Assembly (NCBI GenBank): GCA_003452935.1
Contig: DMMY01000005.1
Span: 157,950-221,949, forward strand
Length of the DNA stretch: 64,000 bases
Direction of reading: 5' to 3'
From: Elusimicrobiota bacterium
GTDB taxonomy: Bacteria > Elusimicrobiota > Elusimicrobia > UBA1565 > UBA9628
Part shown: positions 28,286 through 35,802 of the stretch, piece by piece
How positions within the stretch are numbered: position 1 is the first letter of the stretch
Layout of the letters: every line of letters starts with the position of its first letter
Program-made: the position numbers and the translations under genes
Notes under the pieces: model-generated
Told to the model about the DNA's origin: nothing
The model's database searches: none
Seen by the model: only the letters and a program-made list of their open reading frames with translations

Positions 28286-29631
28286 TGAGCCTGCAAGAAC
28301 TCGCCGGCGAGCTTTTGGAATGGATGCGGCGGCAGGATCCCGGCCTGGAGGCCGAGCTGTATCTGGCGCGCGGCGAAGAGCGCGGCGTTGAGATGCGCGA
28401 CGGACGCCTGGATAGCGTCCAGCACGGCTCGTCCGAGGGAGCGGGCCTGAGGCTTCTGGCCGAAGGCCGCGTGGGCTTTGCCTCGGGCGGAGGCGTGACT
28501 CCGGAATCCATCCAAGATCTTTACCGCAGGGCCTACGCGCAATTAGGGCATTTGGAGAGCGACCCAGCCCGGGATTTTCCCGCCGCGCCCGCGGCGAGTC
28601 CGGACCGCGACCTGGAGCGATCCCTTTGGGACGAGAGCCTGTTTTCGCAGCGCATCGAACAATTCGCGGCGCGCCTGGAGGCCAGCCACGGCGCGGCCCT
28701 GGGCACGGACCGAAGGCTTTCGGCCGTGCTGCGCGCCGGTTACGGTGAATCGCGGGGCGAGACCGTCATCGCCAGCACGCGGGGCGTTCTGGCGTCGGAT
28801 CGCGGGACCTCGGCGAGCGTCGGATTCTCCGTCCTGGCTCGCGAAAGCTCGGAGGTCCAGGTCGGCTCCGCCTGCCGCTCCGCCTGCAGCGCCGCAGACC
28901 TCGATTTCGACGCCGTGGCCGTGCAGGCGGCGCAGCGGGCGGCCGCTCTGCTGGGAGGGCGCAAGCTGCCCGGCGCGGCGCGGGCCGTGATCTTCGATCC
29001 CTGGGCCGCCGGAGAAGTGCTCGACCTGGTAGCCAACCTGCTTTGCGCCGACCAAGTGCAGAAAGGCAAGTCGCTCCTGGCCGGCAAGCTGGGCGCGCAG
29101 GTGGGCTCGGACCTGGTGACTTTCGTCGATGATCCCCGTCGGCCGGGCGGCCTGGGAAGTTGCCTCTACGATGACGAGGGCTGTCCGACTTCGGCCAAGA
29201 TCATGATAGAGCGCGGCGTGGTCAGGGAATATTTTTACGATACTTACACGGCCCGCAAAGACGGACGCCCAGGCAACGCCTCGGCGGGACGAGGGTCCTA
29301 TAAGGGGCTGCCGAGCCCCACTCATTCCAATTTCTTTTTGTCGCCGGGGACCATGTCCCGCGACGCCATCATCTCCGGCACTCGGGATGGGCTTCTGGTC
29401 ATGGAGATCATGGGGATGCATATGGCCGACCCCATCTCCGGGGAGTTTTCCGTGGGCGTTTCAGGCCTGGCCGTCGCGAACGGACGCCTGATCCATCCGG
29501 TGAAGAAGGCCATGATTTCCGGCAATCTGCTGGACCTGCTGGCTCGCGTCGACGCCGTGGGCGGCGACCTGACCTTTTACGGCGGCCTGGGCGCGCCGAC
29601 GTTTCGCGTGGCCGCTCTTAACGTGGCATGA
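28285..29631 (+). CDS. TldD/PmbA family protein, TldE-like
   Basis: 448-residue member of the TldD/TldE (PmbA) family, which in E. coli forms a heterodimeric protease acting on microcin B17 and CcdA. Seen here: N-terminal VEMRDGRLDSVQHGSSEGAGLRLL, then FDPWAAGEVLDLVANLL, and the glycine/serine-rich C-terminal region (SPTHSNFFLSPG, GLLVMEIMGMHMADPISGEFSVGVSG). The HExxxH zinc motif of TldD is absent, placing it with the non-catalytic TldE/PmbA partner. No TldD gene lies in the window. ATGA overlap with the next small gene. Confidence 0.9.
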   Translation: MSLQELAGELLEWMRRQDPGLEAELYLARGEERGVEMRDGRLDSVQHGSSEGAGLRLLAEGRVGFASGGGVTPESIQDLYRRAYAQLGHLESDPARDFPAAPAASPDRDLERSLWDESLFSQRIEQFAARLEASHGAALGTDRRLSAVLRAGYGESRGETVIASTRGVLASDRGTSASVGFSVLARESSEVQVGSACRSACSAADLDFDAVAVQAAQRAAALLGGRKLPGAARAVIFDPWAAGEVLDLVANLLCADQVQKGKSLLAGKLGAQVGSDLVTFVDDPRRPGGLGSCLYDDEGCPTSAKIMIERGVVREYFYDTYTARKDGRPGNASAGRGSYKGLPSPTHSNFFLSPGTMSRDAIISGTRDGLLVMEIMGMHMADPISGEFSVGVSGLAVANGRLIHPVKKAMISGNLLDLLARVDAVGGDLTFYGGLGAPTFRVAALNVA

Positions 29632-29792
29632 GCATCGATCCCGAACTCCTCGGCATGCTCGTTTGTCCGGCTTGCCGGGCCTCGCTCGAGGATCGGCCCC
29701 TGACCGCCGATCTTTTCTGCCCGGGGTGCGGCCGCCGCTACCTGGTCCGCGACGGCATCCCGGATCTTGTCGTCGGGGGATCGGAATCTTGA
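29628..29792 (+). CDS. Trm112-like small zinc-binding protein
   Basis: 54 residues (MSIDPELLGMLVCPACRASL at the start, CPGCGRRYLVRDGIPDLVV at the end). Two CPxC pairs (residues 13/16 and 31/34) form a zinc ribbon and the ending is the standard Trm112/YcaR pattern. Trm112 proteins activate methyltransferases in eukaryotes and archaea; bacterial versions are less well understood. ATGA overlap with the TldE-like gene. Confidence 0.85.
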   Translation: MSIDPELLGMLVCPACRASLEDRPLTADLFCPGCGRRYLVRDGIPDLVVGGSES

Positions 29793-29823
29793 CAGGCCCC
29801 GGCTGGTTTTGGAGGATGGCGTT

Positions 29824-30747
29824 ATGATGAGCTTCTGGTCGGTTTTAGCGGTCTTTATTGTCACGGTTTGCGCCCAATCCCGCGACGTCTTGCGCGCGAG
29901 CGCCGCAGCGGCCCTTGATTCGGCCCAAGCCGCCGCCAGCCTGTCTTTGGAGCGGCAGAAGGCGGGTCTGATCGGGGAGCACGTCGAGACCGCGACGCTG
30001 GCCGCCTCTTCCGCGGCGTTCGCGGCTCAAAACTTGACTCAGGAACTGGCGGCTTCAATGCGGAGCATGGAATCCGCCGTGCCCGGAGGCCGCGACGTTG
30101 ATCCGCTCCAAGCGGGACTGGCGCAGGCGCGCCAGCAGTGGGATGCCGTCAGGGGCCGGGCTCAAGAATCCCGCCGCGCCATCGAAAGGCTGCCGGCCCG
30201 GCAAGCGGGCGGTTTCGACGCGCGGCGCAAGGGCCTCGACGATTTGTCCAGGCAGTTGGCCGCGGCCTTGGACGCGGCGCAGGCCCCGCTGCGGGCCGCG
30301 GAAGGGCGCGGCCGGGAATTAGCGCAGCTTTGCGACGCGTCCCAGCGCAGGCGCGCGGACGCGGCCCGAGCGCAGGCGCAAGCCGGACAAGCGGCTGCCC
30401 GGGCGGCAGCCATGGCCGCGGAGCTTAGGCCGGCCGGAGATGAGGTCAAGGCCGCCCTTGAGCTGCTGACTCAAGACGCGGACGGCGGCCGACGCACCAG
30501 GGTCTGGCAGAAGCTCGAACGCTTCAGGGCGATCACGGCCGGCCTCAAGGGCCAATGCATGTCCCTGCTGGGTCGTGCCGATGAATTCTCCAAGGCCCAA
30601 GGCACCTTCCAGAAGGTGAGAACGCAATGTGACGCCTTGAAAAAGCCCGCAGCCTCGGATTTGGAGCAAGCTCGAAAAAGAATTGATTTGGCGGCGGGTA
30701 TTCTCGAAAAGATTGAGCTGGGGCTCCAGGGCAAGAGCAAGCCGTAG
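29824..30747 (+). CDS. Exported alanine-rich coiled-coil protein (hypothetical)
   Basis: 307 residues with a signal peptide (MMSFWSVLAVFIVTVCAQS) and then an almost entirely helical, Ala/Gln/Arg-rich sequence predicted to form long coiled coils (DAVRGRAQESRRAIERL, RADAARAQAQAGQAAARAA). Start chosen at ATG 29824 with GGAGG upstream; 29827 is an equal alternative. No family is recognised. The composition resembles periplasmic or surface stalk-like proteins, but no function can be assigned. Confidence 0.7.
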   Translation: MMSFWSVLAVFIVTVCAQSRDVLRASAAAALDSAQAAASLSLERQKAGLIGEHVETATLAASSAAFAAQNLTQELAASMRSMESAVPGGRDVDPLQAGLAQARQQWDAVRGRAQESRRAIERLPARQAGGFDARRKGLDDLSRQLAAALDAAQAPLRAAEGRGRELAQLCDASQRRRADAARAQAQAGQAAARAAAMAAELRPAGDEVKAALELLTQDADGGRRTRVWQKLERFRAITAGLKGQCMSLLGRADEFSKAQGTFQKVRTQCDALKKPAASDLEQARKRIDLAAGILEKIELGLQGKSKP

Positions 30748-30842
30748 CCAGTCCTAGGCGGGCCTGGGCCTTATGTCGCCAGGCCGGCAGCCGAAAGGCC
30801 TATAGTCCCATTTCCGGCCTGGAGTAAACTATATACGTGCCC

Positions 30843-33158
30843 ATGACTTGGCGCGCTTGGCTGGCTGCGAGCCTTTCCTCGGTCATCCTCCTTCTGTCTC
30901 CGGGCCCGGAGGCCCTGGCCGGCGCCGCCAGGGCGGTTTCCTCGGCAAAAGCGCTTCCGGCCTCGGGCACGATCCAGGCCGTGCGCCGCCTGGATTTCGT
31001 TACCGGCTTAAGCGCGGCTGCGTCCTTGGGCCGATTGGATCTCAAGGCGCCCGGTCTCGCGCCTTCTTCCCTGCCGCGGGTTTCCGGGTTGTCGGCACGC
31101 CCGGCCGCCCCGGCGGCTTCTGAGTCGGCCGCCGCGTCGTTCTCCGGCGAGACCTCTCTCGTCGAAGTCGGGCCAGCGGCGGCGCTTCCAGAGAGCCTGA
31201 AGGCTTCTGTCGCCGAAAAAGACGCTTCCTCCGCCGACTCCAGTCTCGAAACTCTAAAGACCGGCGTCGAAGACCTGCAGGAAGCCCAGGCGCCGGCCCA
31301 AAAAGAATCGGTCCTGCACCGTATTTTCAGCGGCTTGCGGCGCGCTCCTGTAGAGCAGGCGCTGCCCCCAGAGGAGGGCCTTGGCGCTGCGCCGGCCTCG
31401 GGCCTTGTCCCTGCCCGGGTGCTGGAAAAGGCGGCGCCGCAAGGACCGGCTGTCCCGGTCCCGGATTACAACAAAAAAGGGCTCTGGGCGTTTTTCATCA
31501 CGAATACTCTCGGTCGTCTCTGCTTCATTCTGACTTCCATCGCGTATCCTTTCGTGGCGATCCCCGCGCTCGGCGGGGGGCTTCTGGGCAGGGGTCTTTT
31601 GGGAACCTTGCTGGCTCTGGGGCCATTGGCCGGGATTCTGGGCGGTCCGCTCAGCGGCATAATAGCCGACCGGCTCTCGGTGCGCAATTCCATGGTCATC
31701 AATATGGTGCTGCGTTCTGTTTTGAGCTTGGTCTTGCCCGCTTTCGCTTGGCTGGGGATCCTGAATTTCTGGACGCTGCTCATAGCCGGCGTGGCCAACG
31801 GTTTCATGCTCTCCTCTTTCGCGACCACGGACGGAGCCACTTTGCGGCGTTTGGCGGGCAGCCTTAAGGAAACGTTCACGGCTTTCTCTTCACTCCACTA
31901 CGTGGGCATTCAGGTGTTGTTCGGACTTGTTCTGGGCATTGGCGCGATCGTCGACAATTTCAACCCCCTCATGCCTTTCCTGCTTTCGGCGTTGGTCAAC
32001 GGCCTGATCAACGTGGCGCTGTTGTGGTTCTTCATGCCCAACGACCCGCCTCAAGCCGTGAACAAGCCGTCGTTTAATCTCCTGGGCAAGGCCTATGGCT
32101 GGCTCGGGAAATATTGGAAGGAACTGTTGATTGTGGCGGGAGCTGTGGCTTCATACGTCATCGTGCAATCGCCGCTGCCCATAGCCGCGGCGTTCTTTTA
32201 TTGGGTCCTGCGCACGGATACCGCCCGGAACCTTCGCGCCGGTGTTTATCGAGAGGTTTCGCCGCGCGAAAAAGAAATTGCCGAACGCCTGGCTGAGCTG
32301 GAAAAATCCGGAGGCAGCGAGGCGGAAATAAGGGGACTCAAGGCCGAGGCCAAAAAATATCAACACAGGCAGTTCGTCACGCTCTTCTTTCATGCCGTCC
32401 AGGCTGTTTTGACTTTTCCCTTGCAGAACTACGCCTTGCCTCTCATGGCTTTGGCCTTGGTAGGCGCTACCGGCAAGGCTCTTCTTTTAGGCCAGCTTTT
32501 GGGCGCGATATTCTTCGGCAACCTCGTCTCCGTCGCCTCCCGGATTCGCCTCCCCGAGATCAAGCTGCCTTTCATCAGGGGCAAGGTCGCGGGCCAACGC
32601 ATCGTGCAGGCAGGAGTCCTGGTCCTGGCTGCCGCGTTGGTGTTCGTTATCCTGGTTCCGGGAAGTTTCCTGGCCGCGGCCGCGGCTGTTGCCGTCGCCG
32701 CGGGACTGATGTGGGCTACAGGGCACATCTCAAATAGAGATTGGATAAAATTTCTCGGACTAGGCCTGGCCGGCATTTGGCTGCCGTATCTGGCGTGGAC
32801 AATGCCGGCTTTCGCGGCCATCATGAGCGTGAAAACCGCCCTGTTTTTATCCTTGCTCCTTTATGGCATGTTCACCGGGCCCGCGACCGTTTCCTTCAAC
32901 GCCTATCTGCAAGCCAATACGCCCAAGGAGGACATGGGCAAGGTTTACGGCGTGGGCAGTTCCTTCTTCAACACCTTCAACTCATTCGGTTATGGGCTGC
33001 TGGCCCTGGCCGCGGGCCAGTTCGCGCTTGGCTTTCCCGCGCTGCTGCTGCCCATCTGCATCGCCTTCACGATCGGGGGACTGCTCTTCTGGCTGGCGCC
33101 GAGGCATATGCCCGGCCTGCCGGATAGCGTCCTTAAAAAGCCCCCGACGACCTTCTGA
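30843..33158 (+). CDS. MFS-like transporter with long signal-peptide-led N-terminal extension
   Basis: 771 residues. The first 30 resemble a signal peptide (WLAASLSSVILLLSPGPEALA); residues about 30-205 are Ala/Ser/Pro/Glu-rich and likely disordered; from about 210 a 12-segment transporter starts (FFITNTLGRLCFILTSIAYP) with the MFS-like loop SGIIADRLSVRNSMV. A charged cytoplasmic loop (about 470-510, EKEIAERLAELEKSG) splits the two halves. Substrate unknown. TATATA lies seven bases before ATG and no Shine-Dalgarno is seen. The long exported extension is unusual for MFS proteins. Confidence 0.8.
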   Translation: MTWRAWLAASLSSVILLLSPGPEALAGAARAVSSAKALPASGTIQAVRRLDFVTGLSAAASLGRLDLKAPGLAPSSLPRVSGLSARPAAPAASESAAASFSGETSLVEVGPAAALPESLKASVAEKDASSADSSLETLKTGVEDLQEAQAPAQKESVLHRIFSGLRRAPVEQALPPEEGLGAAPASGLVPARVLEKAAPQGPAVPVPDYNKKGLWAFFITNTLGRLCFILTSIAYPFVAIPALGGGLLGRGLLGTLLALGPLAGILGGPLSGIIADRLSVRNSMVINMVLRSVLSLVLPAFAWLGILNFWTLLIAGVANGFMLSSFATTDGATLRRLAGSLKETFTAFSSLHYVGIQVLFGLVLGIGAIVDNFNPLMPFLLSALVNGLINVALLWFFMPNDPPQAVNKPSFNLLGKAYGWLGKYWKELLIVAGAVASYVIVQSPLPIAAAFFYWVLRTDTARNLRAGVYREVSPREKEIAERLAELEKSGGSEAEIRGLKAEAKKYQHRQFVTLFFHAVQAVLTFPLQNYALPLMALALVGATGKALLLGQLLGAIFFGNLVSVASRIRLPEIKLPFIRGKVAGQRIVQAGVLVLAAALVFVILVPGSFLAAAAAVAVAAGLMWATGHISNRDWIKFLGLGLAGIWLPYLAWTMPAFAAIMSVKTALFLSLLLYGMFTGPATVSFNAYLQANTPKEDMGKVYGVGSSFFNTFNSFGYGLLALAAGQFALGFPALLLPICIAFTIGGLLFWLAPRHMPGLPDSVLKKPPTTF

Positions 33159-33164
33159 GATCGG

Positions 33165-33605
33165 CTATATCTGCCGGTCTATGACGATGTGGATGCGCCG
33201 GTCCCCGGGATAGGCCATGTTGGGATGAGTGCCTTCCAAGTCGCCGCGCTTGGCCGTTCCCACCGCGCCATGGCTGTTCATTTGGACTTGGATGCGCAGG
33301 GGAGTGTCAGCGGGCGGGTCCGGGATGATGAGGTCGTCCGGGCCGAGGCTGAACTTGACCGGAAATTGGGGGTTGACGATGCGCTGCACGGCCACGGGCA
33401 CGTCCCCCTGGTTCTTGGCGACGATGAACAAGACGCAGTTGCCCTGCGGCAGCCGATGCTGGAGTATCGACGCCACCGTGACCGTGCCGGAAAGCCGGAA
33501 TTCCCTCCTGGCGCATCCGGCTGAAAGCGCGGCCGCGGCCAAGGCCAGGGCGAAGAGTCTTAGGAGGCTTGCTGCTGGGGGGCGTTGGTCTTGACGGCTA
33601 GCCAT
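33165..33605 (-). CDS. Lipoprotein with CcmI C-terminal-like domain
   Basis: 146 residues. Signal peptide with lipobox LSAGC (Cys30), then a beta-rich domain: CVLFIVAKNQGDVPVAVQRI, FPVKFSLGPDDLI, RIQVQMNSHGAVGTAKRGDLEG. This order resembles the periplasmic C-terminal domain of the cytochrome c maturation factor CcmI (VFVxAR...PLAVKR...LDD...ARISKSG...GDLxG). Here it stands alone as a lipoprotein and no other Ccm gene is nearby. Overlaps the DUF1189 gene by 46 bases, so the two are probably co-translated. Confidence 0.75.
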   Translation of the reverse strand: MASRQDQRPPAASLLRLFALALAAAALSAGCARREFRLSGTVTVASILQHRLPQGNCVLFIVAKNQGDVPVAVQRIVNPQFPVKFSLGPDDLIIPDPPADTPLRIQVQMNSHGAVGTAKRGDLEGTHPNMAYPGDRRIHIVIDRQI

Positions 33606-34345
33606 ATATAGATGGTGGTCGCGGCCAGGGCCAGGGGGCCGAAGAACGGAACCCTGGCCGGGATGATCAGGAGGATGCCTTGGACGGCTATGACCAGGGT
33701 TTGGGCGAAGGCGCAGATATTGAACAGGGCCTTGTACTCCAAGCGCGCGTCGGCCACGCCGTTGATCATGAGCGCGACTAGGGAATAGAAGAGGGTCGAG
33801 ACGGTTTTCCAGACCATGAAAAGCGCGAAAGCCGCGAGAAATCCGATGGGATATAGGATCGCCGCGAGTCCTCTTGCGATTTCGCGATAAAAATCGGCGT
33901 CGACGACCACGGGCTTGGGATTGGGGGCTTTGGAGAAATCATAGACCTCGACCTTCCCGCCCGGCTGCATGATGTACATGGCGTTGCCCGTGACATAGGC
34001 CAGGACCTTGTTGTCCGCCATGAGCTGGGGGGTGACGGGTTCGGTCCGGGCCGTGTCGAAGGCGACCGCGATCTTTTCGATCGTGGGATGGCGAACGGTC
34101 AAGAGTTCGTTGGTCGGAGTCGAGAGCCGGCCGTTGGCGAAAGTGAGCGTCGGGACGCTGGTTTCCAGCCACTGGAAGGTGTCCATGATGGCGGGCCAGA
34201 CGCGGATTTTGAGCATGAACGTGAAAACGGCGGAGAAAATCAAGCCCACGTAGGCCAAATAGAGAAAACTTCGCCATACTTTTTGCCCGGCTACTTTTCG
34301 GTAAAAAGCGATGCTGGTGATGCTGTTGATCGGTTCCAGGATCAT
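33560..34345 (-). CDS. DUF1189 family membrane protein
   Basis: 261 residues. One hydrophobic segment near the N-terminus (FLYLAYVGLIFSAVFTFML), an exposed loop of about 110 residues, then four C-terminal segments (LYPIGFLAAFALFMVW, LFYSLVALMIN, FAQTLVIAVQGILLII, PLALAATTIYIWLAV). This is the DUF1189 layout; function unknown. A TATACT element ends six bases before the ATG, so the mRNA is probably leaderless. It heads an operon with the CcmI-like lipoprotein. Confidence 0.8.
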   Translation of the reverse strand: MILEPINSITSIAFYRKVAGQKVWRSFLYLAYVGLIFSAVFTFMLKIRVWPAIMDTFQWLETSVPTLTFANGRLSTPTNELLTVRHPTIEKIAVAFDTARTEPVTPQLMADNKVLAYVTGNAMYIMQPGGKVEVYDFSKAPNPKPVVVDADFYREIARGLAAILYPIGFLAAFALFMVWKTVSTLFYSLVALMINGVADARLEYKALFNICAFAQTLVIAVQGILLIIPARVPFFGPLALAATTIYIWLAVKTNAPQQQAS

Positions 34346-34351
34346 ATCGAG

Positions 34352-34357
34352 AGTATA
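34352..34357 (-). promoter_or_regulatory. -10 element (TATACT) for a leaderless start
   Basis: TATACT on the minus strand, preceded by TTTTTGA, stands six bases before the DUF1189 start codon. Transcription would begin at or next to the A of ATG. Confidence 0.5.
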
Positions 34358-34370
34358 TCAAAAACGCCGG

Positions 34371-35456
34371 TCAGAGGAGTTTGGCGTTTTTTCTTCTCCG
34401 GGCCTCGAGTCGACGCCGCCAATGTCCGCGCAAGGGAGCCGCGGGGAAGCGGCGGGCCGCTTCCAGGAGCAGTTCCACGCAGCCGGACGCGTCCGCGGCC
34501 CGGATCATTTCGGGCGCGATGGCTTTGGCGCCGATGCCGTTGTGATAATTGACCAGGGGCAGGGCCACTCCCGCGGCCTCAAAGCCGAAGGATTGATAGG
34601 CCGTGGCCTCGCATGTGCCGCCGGTCAGACGCAGCCTTTGGACCGGGATGCGGCGTTTCCTCAGGGCCTGCGCGGCTTCATCGAGCAGTGCGATGAGGTT
34701 GGCGTCGAAGAGCGCGGCTTTGTCCCCCAGCCGGATGACCGGGCCCTGACCGGGCCGCGCGCCGGGGAGCTGGCGGGAAGCCTCGATGGAAATGACCGAA
34801 TCTTCAAGATGGGCGTGCCCCCGGGCGGCGAAATCCAGGGCGCCCACGAAACCGACCTCCTCGGCCCGGTGCAGATAGACCTTGATATTGGCCTTGAGGC
34901 GCCCGGCGACCGCCTGTCGCAAGGTCTGCAAAGCTATGGCGCAGCCCATGAGATCGTCGACGGACCGGGAGCAAACCCAGCCTCGCTTGAGCTCGAACGG
35001 CGTCAGGGCCAGGACGCCGAAGCAGAGCCGGGACCCGGCTCCGGGCGGCTGCGTCCAAGTCAATCGGAAAGCATCGCCTTTCTCGGGAGCCGGACCGAGA
35101 ACGCCAAGGGCCGCCGGTCTGTTGTCTGGAGGATCGGAGGCAAAGGCCTCGACGCTGCGGCCTTCCAAGAGTTCTCTTGGATGCCCGCCCTTGAGAATGG
35201 CCCAGGCGCCCTTGGCCGTAACACCCTTGAGATGAAAGCCCGGATGATCCAGGTGCGCGGCCAGGGCCAGGGCCGGGCCCGGACCGGCTGCGCGATAGTC
35301 CACGATGAGCCCGCTTTTGAGTTTTCTCACCCGGACCTTGCCTCCCAGGCTGCGCCGTATCCATGCCAAGGTCTTGCGGATCACGGCTTGTTCATGGAAA
35401 GGCGCGGTCGGCACCGAGGTCAGATGCTGGAATATCGCCAGGCTGGAGTTCTTCAT
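34371..35456 (-). CDS. M42 family metallopeptidase
   Basis: Dinuclear-metal aminopeptidase (TET/FrvX/glutamyl aminopeptidase family) of 361 residues. Metal and catalytic residues: His in AAHLDHPGF, Asp in SRSVDDLMG, Glu-Glu in HRAEEVGFVGA, an acidic residue in ISIEASR and the last His in VNYHNG. Such enzymes form large tetrahedral shells that finish the breakdown of peptides from proteasome-like proteases. Starts one base after the zinc-ribbon membrane protein ends, so the two genes are coupled. Confidence 0.88.
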   Translation of the reverse strand: MKNSSLAIFQHLTSVPTAPFHEQAVIRKTLAWIRRSLGGKVRVRKLKSGLIVDYRAAGPGPALALAAHLDHPGFHLKGVTAKGAWAILKGGHPRELLEGRSVEAFASDPPDNRPAALGVLGPAPEKGDAFRLTWTQPPGAGSRLCFGVLALTPFELKRGWVCSRSVDDLMGCAIALQTLRQAVAGRLKANIKVYLHRAEEVGFVGALDFAARGHAHLEDSVISIEASRQLPGARPGQGPVIRLGDKAALFDANLIALLDEAAQALRKRRIPVQRLRLTGGTCEATAYQSFGFEAAGVALPLVNYHNGIGAKAIAPEMIRAADASGCVELLLEAARRFPAAPLRGHWRRRLEARRRKNAKLL

Positions 35457-35457
35457 A

Positions 35458-35787
35458 TTAGAGACCGATGTTCATGGAGCCGGCGCCCAGCATGGCCTTG
35501 AGGAGCAGCCAGGCTTGGTAGGTTTGCGCGCATATATAATAGGTCAGCCAGCCGATGGCCGCGGTGTATATCCAGCGGCTGCGCTTGGAGAGCACGGGCG
35601 AGCGCCAGACCAGCAAGAGGCTCAATGGGCCCAGCGCCAGCAGGGTGGCGGCGATGATGCCCCAATGCTGGTAGTACCAGGGAAAGGAGCGAAGATCCTT
35701 GCCGCAGAAGCGGCAGAAATTGTCCTCGTCAGCGGCCGGCCTGCGGCAATGCCAGCACAGGCCGCCTTCCTTCGGATTGTTTGTCAT
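35458..35787 (-). CDS. Zinc-ribbon membrane protein (hypothetical)
   Basis: 109 residues. An N-terminal double zinc knuckle (C11-W-H-C14 and C25-R-F-C28) is followed by two hydrophobic segments (GIIAATLLALGPLSLLLVW and IYTAAIGWLTYYICAQ). The zinc ribbon plus membrane anchor layout is common in uncharacterised bacterial proteins. A perfect TATAAT lies seven bases before the ATG without a ribosome site. It precedes the M42 peptidase gene with one base between them. Confidence 0.8.
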   Translation of the reverse strand: MTNNPKEGGLCWHCRRPAADEDNFCRFCGKDLRSFPWYYQHWGIIAATLLALGPLSLLLVWRSPVLSKRSRWIYTAAIGWLTYYICAQTYQAWLLLKAMLGAGSMNIGL

Positions 35788-35794
35788 GAACGGT

Positions 35795-35800
35795 ATTATA
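35795..35800 (-). promoter_or_regulatory. -10 element (TATAAT) for a leaderless start
   Basis: Consensus TATAAT on the minus strand, seven bases ahead of the start codon of the zinc-ribbon protein at 35787. The spacing places the transcript start at the start codon. Confidence 0.55.
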
Positions 35801-35802
35801 TA

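Noticed and set aside
34311..35501. 396-residue plus-strand open frame opposite the M42 peptidase
   Set aside because: The minus-strand M42 gene carries all metal ligands; the plus frame is its shadow.
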